From NCBI RefSeq assembly GCF_900099675.1, contig NZ_FNDQ01000003.1, positions 158,626 through 222,625 on the forward strand: 64,000 nt of DNA, given 5' to 3'. This DNA is from Myroides phaeus (GTDB lineage Bacteria > Bacteroidota > Bacteroidia > Flavobacteriales > Flavobacteriaceae). The first letter of the stretch is position 1. The number at the start of each line of letters is the position of its first letter. Of this stretch, positions 60,778 through 64,000 are shown in pieces. The notes below the pieces were generated by a model. It made no database searches, had not been told where the DNA came from, and worked only from the letters and a program-made list of their open reading frames with translations. The position numbers were made by a program, and so were the translations under genes.

Positions 60778-61518
60778 ATGGCAAACAAAGTAGAAGTTAA
60801 AGATTTACTAGAAGCAGGTGTTCATTTCGGACACATGACTAGAAAATGGGATCCAAACATGGCTCCTTATATCTATATGGAGCGTAATGGTATTCACATT
60901 ATCAATCTATATAAAACTGCAGCTAAAATTGAAGAAGCTAATGAAGCTTTAAAAAAAATCGCTGCATCAGGAAGAAAAGTTCTTTTCGTTGCTACTAAAA
61001 AGCAAGCAAAAGACATCGTAGCTGAAAAAGCAGCTGCGGCTAACATGCCTTACATCACTGAAAGATGGCCTGGTGGTATGTTAACAAACTTCGTTACTAT
61101 TCGTAAAGCTGTTAAAAAAATGGCTTCAATCGATAGAATGAAAAAAGACGGTACATTTATGACTCTTTCTAAAAAAGAGCGTTTACAAGTAGAACGTCTT
61201 CGTGCTAAATTAGAGAAGAACTTAGGTTCTATTGCTGACATGACTCGTCTACCAGCAGCTCTATTTGTAGTAGATATTAAAGCTGAACACATTGCGATAA
61301 AAGAAGCTCAAAAATTAAACATTCCGATCTTCGCTATGGTAGATACTAACTCTGACCCACGTCAAGTTGATTTCGTTATACCAGCAAACGATGATGCTTC
61401 TAAATCAATCGATAAAATTTTATCTTTAGTTACTTCTGCTATTATTGAAGGTAATGCAGAAAGAAAATCTGAAAAAGAAGAAGCTGCTGCTAAAGTAGAA
61501 GCTCCTGCTAAAGCATAA
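60778..61518 (+). CDS. rpsB: 30S ribosomal protein S2
   Basis: This 246-residue protein is standard S2: VKDLLEAGVHFGHMTRKWDPNMAPYIYMERNGIHIINL, GRKVLFVATKKQAKDIV, YITERWPGGMLTNFVTIR and IPIFAMVDTNSDP. The C-terminal tail is Lys/Glu/Ala-rich. It is needed for S1 docking and mRNA binding on the small subunit. rpsB-tsf is the usual order. A structured leader precedes it. Confidence 0.98.
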   Translation: MANKVEVKDLLEAGVHFGHMTRKWDPNMAPYIYMERNGIHIINLYKTAAKIEEANEALKKIAASGRKVLFVATKKQAKDIVAEKAAAANMPYITERWPGGMLTNFVTIRKAVKKMASIDRMKKDGTFMTLSKKERLQVERLRAKLEKNLGSIADMTRLPAALFVVDIKAEHIAIKEAQKLNIPIFAMVDTNSDPRQVDFVIPANDDASKSIDKILSLVTSAIIEGNAERKSEKEEAAAKVEAPAKA

Positions 61519-61535
61519 TTTTTTAACAATATCAT

Positions 61536-61595
61536 AAAGTCGTTATGCTGATAGATGTTTACCTTTGTATTCAACTGTCACTAACGACTTTTTTT
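61536..61595 (+). terminator. hairpin with T tract between rpsB and tsf
   Basis: Outer stem AAAGTCGTTA/TAACGACTTT (61536-61545 with 61582-61591) is followed by T's. An inner GATAG/CTGTC pairing is possible. The long apical region contains a -7 box for tsf (61560-61567), so this may be a partial terminator. Confidence 0.6.
61560..61567 (+). promoter_or_regulatory. -7 promoter box for tsf (TACCTTTG) inside the hairpin
   Basis: This exact TAnnTTTG match lies 54 bases before the tsf ATG. No TTG is seen at the usual -33 distance. Confidence 0.4.
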
Positions 61596-61621
61596 AATTA
61601 TTAACTTTAAATACGACTAAA

Positions 61622-62587
61622 ATGGCGAATATTACTGCTGCAGAAGTAAATAAACTAAGACAACAAACAGGTGCCGGAATGATGGACTGTAAAAAAGCTT
61701 TAGTTGAAGCTGAAGGAGATTTCGATAAAGCAATCGAAGTTTTACGTAAAAAAGGACAAAAAGTTGCTGCTAACCGTTCTGACCGTGAGTCAAGCGAAGG
61801 TGCTGCTGTAGCTTTAGTTAATGCTGACAAAACTAGAGGTGTTGTTATTACATTAAACTGTGAAACTGACTTCGTAGGTAAAAACGAAGCTTTCCAAGCT
61901 TTAGCTAAAGAATTAGCTGAAAAAGCAATCAACTTCAATACTAAAGAAGAATTCTTAGCTTCTCCATACGATGCTTCAATGACTGTTGCTGAAAAATGTA
62001 TCGAGCAAACTGGAGTTATCGGTGAAAAAATCGAAATCGGTTCTTTCGAAGTATTAGATGGTGCTTTCATCGGTTCTTATGTACACGGAAACAAAATTGC
62101 TGCTATCGTTGCTTTATCTGAAGCTGTTGCTAAAGCTGAAGAAATTGGTAAAGATATCTCTATGCAAGTTGCTTCTATGGGAGCTGAAACTTTATCTTAC
62201 AAAGATTTTGATGCAGAATTCATCGCTAAAGAAACTGAAGCTCGTATTGCTGTTATCGTAAAAGAAAATGAAGAATTAGTACGTTTAGGAAAAACTCTTA
62301 AAAATGTACCTCAATATATTTCTTACGCTCAAATTACTCCTGAAGTATTAAAACAAGCGGAAGAAGATGCTAAAGCTGAATTAAAAGCTGAAGGTAAACC
62401 AGAAGCTATCTGGGATAGAATTATTCCTGGAAAAATTCAACGTTTTATCAGCGATAACACAACTTTAGACCAAGAGAAAGCTTTATTAGACCAAAACTTT
62501 ATTAAAGATGAGGCTAAAAAAGTAGGAGACTACGTTAACGCTTTCGGTGTTTCAATCACTGGATTCAAAAGAGCATCTTTAGGATAA
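61622..62587 (+). CDS. tsf: translation elongation factor Ts
   Basis: This 321-residue protein has the EF-Ts signature ITAAEVNKLRQQTGAGMMDCKKALVEAEGDFDKAIEVLRKKG (UBA-like N-terminus) and ETDFVGKNEAFQALAKELAE. The core and a coiled region follow. It exchanges GDP on EF-Tu. It is longer than E. coli EF-Ts (283), which is usual in Bacteroidetes. The codon use is strongly biased, as expected for an abundant protein. It follows rpsB. Confidence 0.98.
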   Translation: MANITAAEVNKLRQQTGAGMMDCKKALVEAEGDFDKAIEVLRKKGQKVAANRSDRESSEGAAVALVNADKTRGVVITLNCETDFVGKNEAFQALAKELAEKAINFNTKEEFLASPYDASMTVAEKCIEQTGVIGEKIEIGSFEVLDGAFIGSYVHGNKIAAIVALSEAVAKAEEIGKDISMQVASMGAETLSYKDFDAEFIAKETEARIAVIVKENEELVRLGKTLKNVPQYISYAQITPEVLKQAEEDAKAELKAEGKPEAIWDRIIPGKIQRFISDNTTLDQEKALLDQNFIKDEAKKVGDYVNAFGVSITGFKRASLG

Positions 62588-62603
62588 TCTTTTATTATAA
62601 TTT

Positions 62604-62635
62604 AAAAAAGCCTCAGAAATTCTGAGGCTTTTTGT
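62604..62635 (+). terminator. intrinsic terminator of tsf
   Basis: Stem AAAAAGCCTCAGA/TCTGAGGCTTTTT (62605-62617 with 62621-62633) has a 3-base loop and a T tract. Confidence 0.87.
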
Positions 62636-62675
62636 TTTTTTGCGTACATTTACTTCTACGCAATTGATTTAAAAT

Positions 62676-63842
62676 ATGAAATTCTTAAAAAAACATCTGC
62701 TTTTGCAGATAATCATTGCTATTTTCTTAGGTAGCATATTAGGTAACGTTCTCCCTGAACAAATAGGTAGAATATTCAGCACGTTTAATAGTGTATTCGG
62801 AAGTTTCCTTAGTTTCTCCATTCCTTTAATTATTATCGGTCTTATTGTTCCTGCTATTGGAAATATTGGAAAAAACGCAGGTAAACTACTGCTTATAACA
62901 ACTGCAATTGCTTATGGATCCACTCTTTTTGCAGGATTCATTTCTTATGGAGTAAGTTACTCTATTTTTCCAAGTATCCTTTCTACTGAATCTTTTGAAA
63001 ACATCAGTGAGAATACAAGAAACTTAGTTCCATTCTTTGAAATTGGTATGCCTCCACTATTTGATGTGATGAGTGCTCTTATACTTTCTTTCTTATTAGG
63101 AATAACTATATCAAAAAACGATTTCCCGTATTTAGAAGGGGTTTTTAACGAGTTTCAGAAAATAGTAATGTCTTTAATCAATAAAGCTATTATTCCTTTC
63201 TTACCGCTCTTTATTTTTGGTATATTCTTAAACATGACTTATAACGGACAAGTATTTGCTGTTCTTGACACTTTTGTTAAGATCATCGGAGTAATTTTCG
63301 TTCTACATATTTTTGTTTTGCTATTCCAATACACGATTGCTGGAGTAGTTAGTAAAAAAAATCCGCTTACTTTAATGAGAAATATGTTACCTGCTTACTT
63401 TACAGCTTTAGGTACACAGTCTTCTGCTGCGGCAATTCCAATTACTTTAAAACAAACTTTAAAAAATGACGTAAATCCAACTATTGCTGGTTTTACAATC
63501 CCTTTGTGTGCTACTATTCACCTTGGGGGGAGTACACTTAAAATAGTAGCTTGTGCTATTGCTTTAATGCTAGTACAAGGTACTACAATAGACCCTCTTC
63601 AAATCGTAGGATTTATATTTATGTTGGGAATTGCAATGGTAGCTGCTCCTGGTGTGCCTGGCGGGGCTATTATGGCTTCTTTAGGTGTATTACATTCTAT
63701 CTTAGGTTTTGATACTGAACAACAAAGTTTAATGATTGCCCTTTATATTGCAATGGACAGTTTTGGTACTGCTTGTAACGTAATGGGAGATGGTGCAATC
63801 GCCGTAATTGTAAACAAAATATCAAGTAAATCGATTGCATAA
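62676..63842 (+). CDS. dicarboxylate/amino acid:cation symporter (DAACS, GltP-like)
   Basis: This 388-residue membrane protein has about eight helices plus two re-entrant loops. The Ser-rich loop reads GTQSSAAAIPITLKQTL. The later helices carry PLCATIHLGGSTLKI (where many members have NMDGTA), VAAPGVPGGAIMAS and the substrate-binding helix LYIAMDSFGTACNVMGDGAIAVIV. The fold is clearly DAACS, but the NMDGT motif is altered, so the substrate may differ from glutamate/aspartate. It is a single gene with its own terminator. Confidence 0.88.
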   Translation: MKFLKKHLLLQIIIAIFLGSILGNVLPEQIGRIFSTFNSVFGSFLSFSIPLIIIGLIVPAIGNIGKNAGKLLLITTAIAYGSTLFAGFISYGVSYSIFPSILSTESFENISENTRNLVPFFEIGMPPLFDVMSALILSFLLGITISKNDFPYLEGVFNEFQKIVMSLINKAIIPFLPLFIFGIFLNMTYNGQVFAVLDTFVKIIGVIFVLHIFVLLFQYTIAGVVSKKNPLTLMRNMLPAYFTALGTQSSAAAIPITLKQTLKNDVNPTIAGFTIPLCATIHLGGSTLKIVACAIALMLVQGTTIDPLQIVGFIFMLGIAMVAAPGVPGGAIMASLGVLHSILGFDTEQQSLMIALYIAMDSFGTACNVMGDGAIAVIVNKISSKSIA

Positions 63843-63866
63843 TTTATTTACTTAAGCAAATATACT

Positions 63867-63898
63867 TCAAGGCAAGAATTTATTTCTTGCCTTTTTTT
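63867..63898 (+). terminator. intrinsic terminator of the symporter gene
   Basis: A 10-bp perfect stem (63869-63878 with 63884-63893) has a 5-base loop and a T tract. The IS end begins 8 bases later. Confidence 0.87.
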
Positions 63899-63905
63899 AT
63901 ACCCT

Positions 63906-64000
63906 TGTCCCGTCCTAAAATAGGTTTACACAAAATAGACTTATTTATGAAAGAGACAGAAAACACAAGGGAAAAGCGTAGTCAACGAGATTATACTTTA
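63906..64000 (+). mobile_element. left end of an IS3-type insertion sequence (cut by right edge)
   Basis: The sequence TGTCCCGTCCTAAAATAGG, starting at 63906, looks like an IS3-group terminal inverted repeat (5'-TG start) and is followed within 45 bases by the start of a transposase-like orfA. The right end and target duplication lie outside the window. The family call is by recall of similar ends in Flavobacteriia. Confidence 0.65.
63947..64000 (+). CDS. IS3-type transposase orfA, first 18 codons
   Basis: ATG 63947 opens a frame that reads MKETENTREKRSQRDYTL and runs off the right edge. This basic N-terminus, directly before a helix-turn-helix in complete copies, resembles the orfA of IS3-family elements that I recall from Bacteroidetes. 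Too little is visible for a firm family or integrity statement. Confidence 0.55.
   Translation, partial: MKETENTREKRSQRDYTL

Noticed and set aside
61594..62070. 158-residue open frame opposite tsf
   Set aside because: It is a shadow of the biased codon use of tsf; there is no promoter and EF-Ts is unquestionable on the other strand.

Overview
The window looks like a housekeeping stretch of a low-GC chromosome from the Flavobacteriaceae, with Myroides as a guess from recall of the protein sequences. The lineage call rests on the T9SS plug-type protein, the lineage-restricted families DUF4271 and DUF4296, the many promoters with a TAnnTTTG -7 box, the weak Shine-Dalgarno sites and the SusC-less TonB receptors. 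There is no prophage, CRISPR array or large island. The only mobile DNA is the left end of an IS3-type element cut by the right edge.

Layout. 1-7 kb: a cut AraC-type regulator, a lipoprotein/YgiB-like/YgiC-like trio, a pentapeptide protein, an AsmA-like envelope protein, an SDR enzyme and a WG-repeat protein. 7-16.5 kb: a TonB receptor, two L,D-transpeptidases facing each other, gpmI, a CoA-transferase, map and a methyltransferase. 17-24 kb: a HAD phosphatase, a T9SS plug-type protein, apaG, pruA, and a BCCT transporter with a tandem Usp protein. 24-32 kb: tyrS, an epimerase, DUF4296 - dihydroorotase - DPM1-like operon, DUF4271, hemD and pckA. 32-42 kb: a saccharopine dehydrogenase-like enzyme, a repeat protein, a fused oligopeptide-type ABC ATPase, an OsmC-like protein with an unusual leader region, an exonuclease/serine hydrolase pair, an O-methyltransferase, tatA-PAP2 and pepE. 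43 kb: four identical tRNA-Gly(TCC) genes. 44-50 kb: a MarR/GbsR-like regulator and a complete RND efflux operon. 50-59 kb: a polysaccharide deacetylase, a Trx-like protein, a phosphoesterase, polA, an IutA-like receptor, an acyltransferase and a lipoprotein. 59.7-62.6 kb: rplM-rpsI, rpsB, tsf. 62.7 kb to the end: a DAACS symporter and the IS end.

The most interesting signals are in non-coding DNA. (1) Minus strand 37.3-37.5 kb: a promoter, a rod-like RNA fold with an internal bubble and a terminator, which looks like a 6S-type RNA. (2) Just downstream of it: a 33-codon leader ORF followed by an intrinsic terminator directly before the OsmC-like gene, with no other visible promoter, which suggests attenuation. 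(3) Two unrelated arrays of exactly 11-bp-period direct repeats, each preceded by a hairpin (16.7 kb and 43.8 kb). (4) A nested stem in the rpsB 5' leader, likely autoregulatory. (5) Promoters built into terminator hairpins (50.4 kb and 61.56 kb) and genes whose -7 box lies 4-9 nt from the start codon. All structural calls were made by eye and were not folded or searched computationally.
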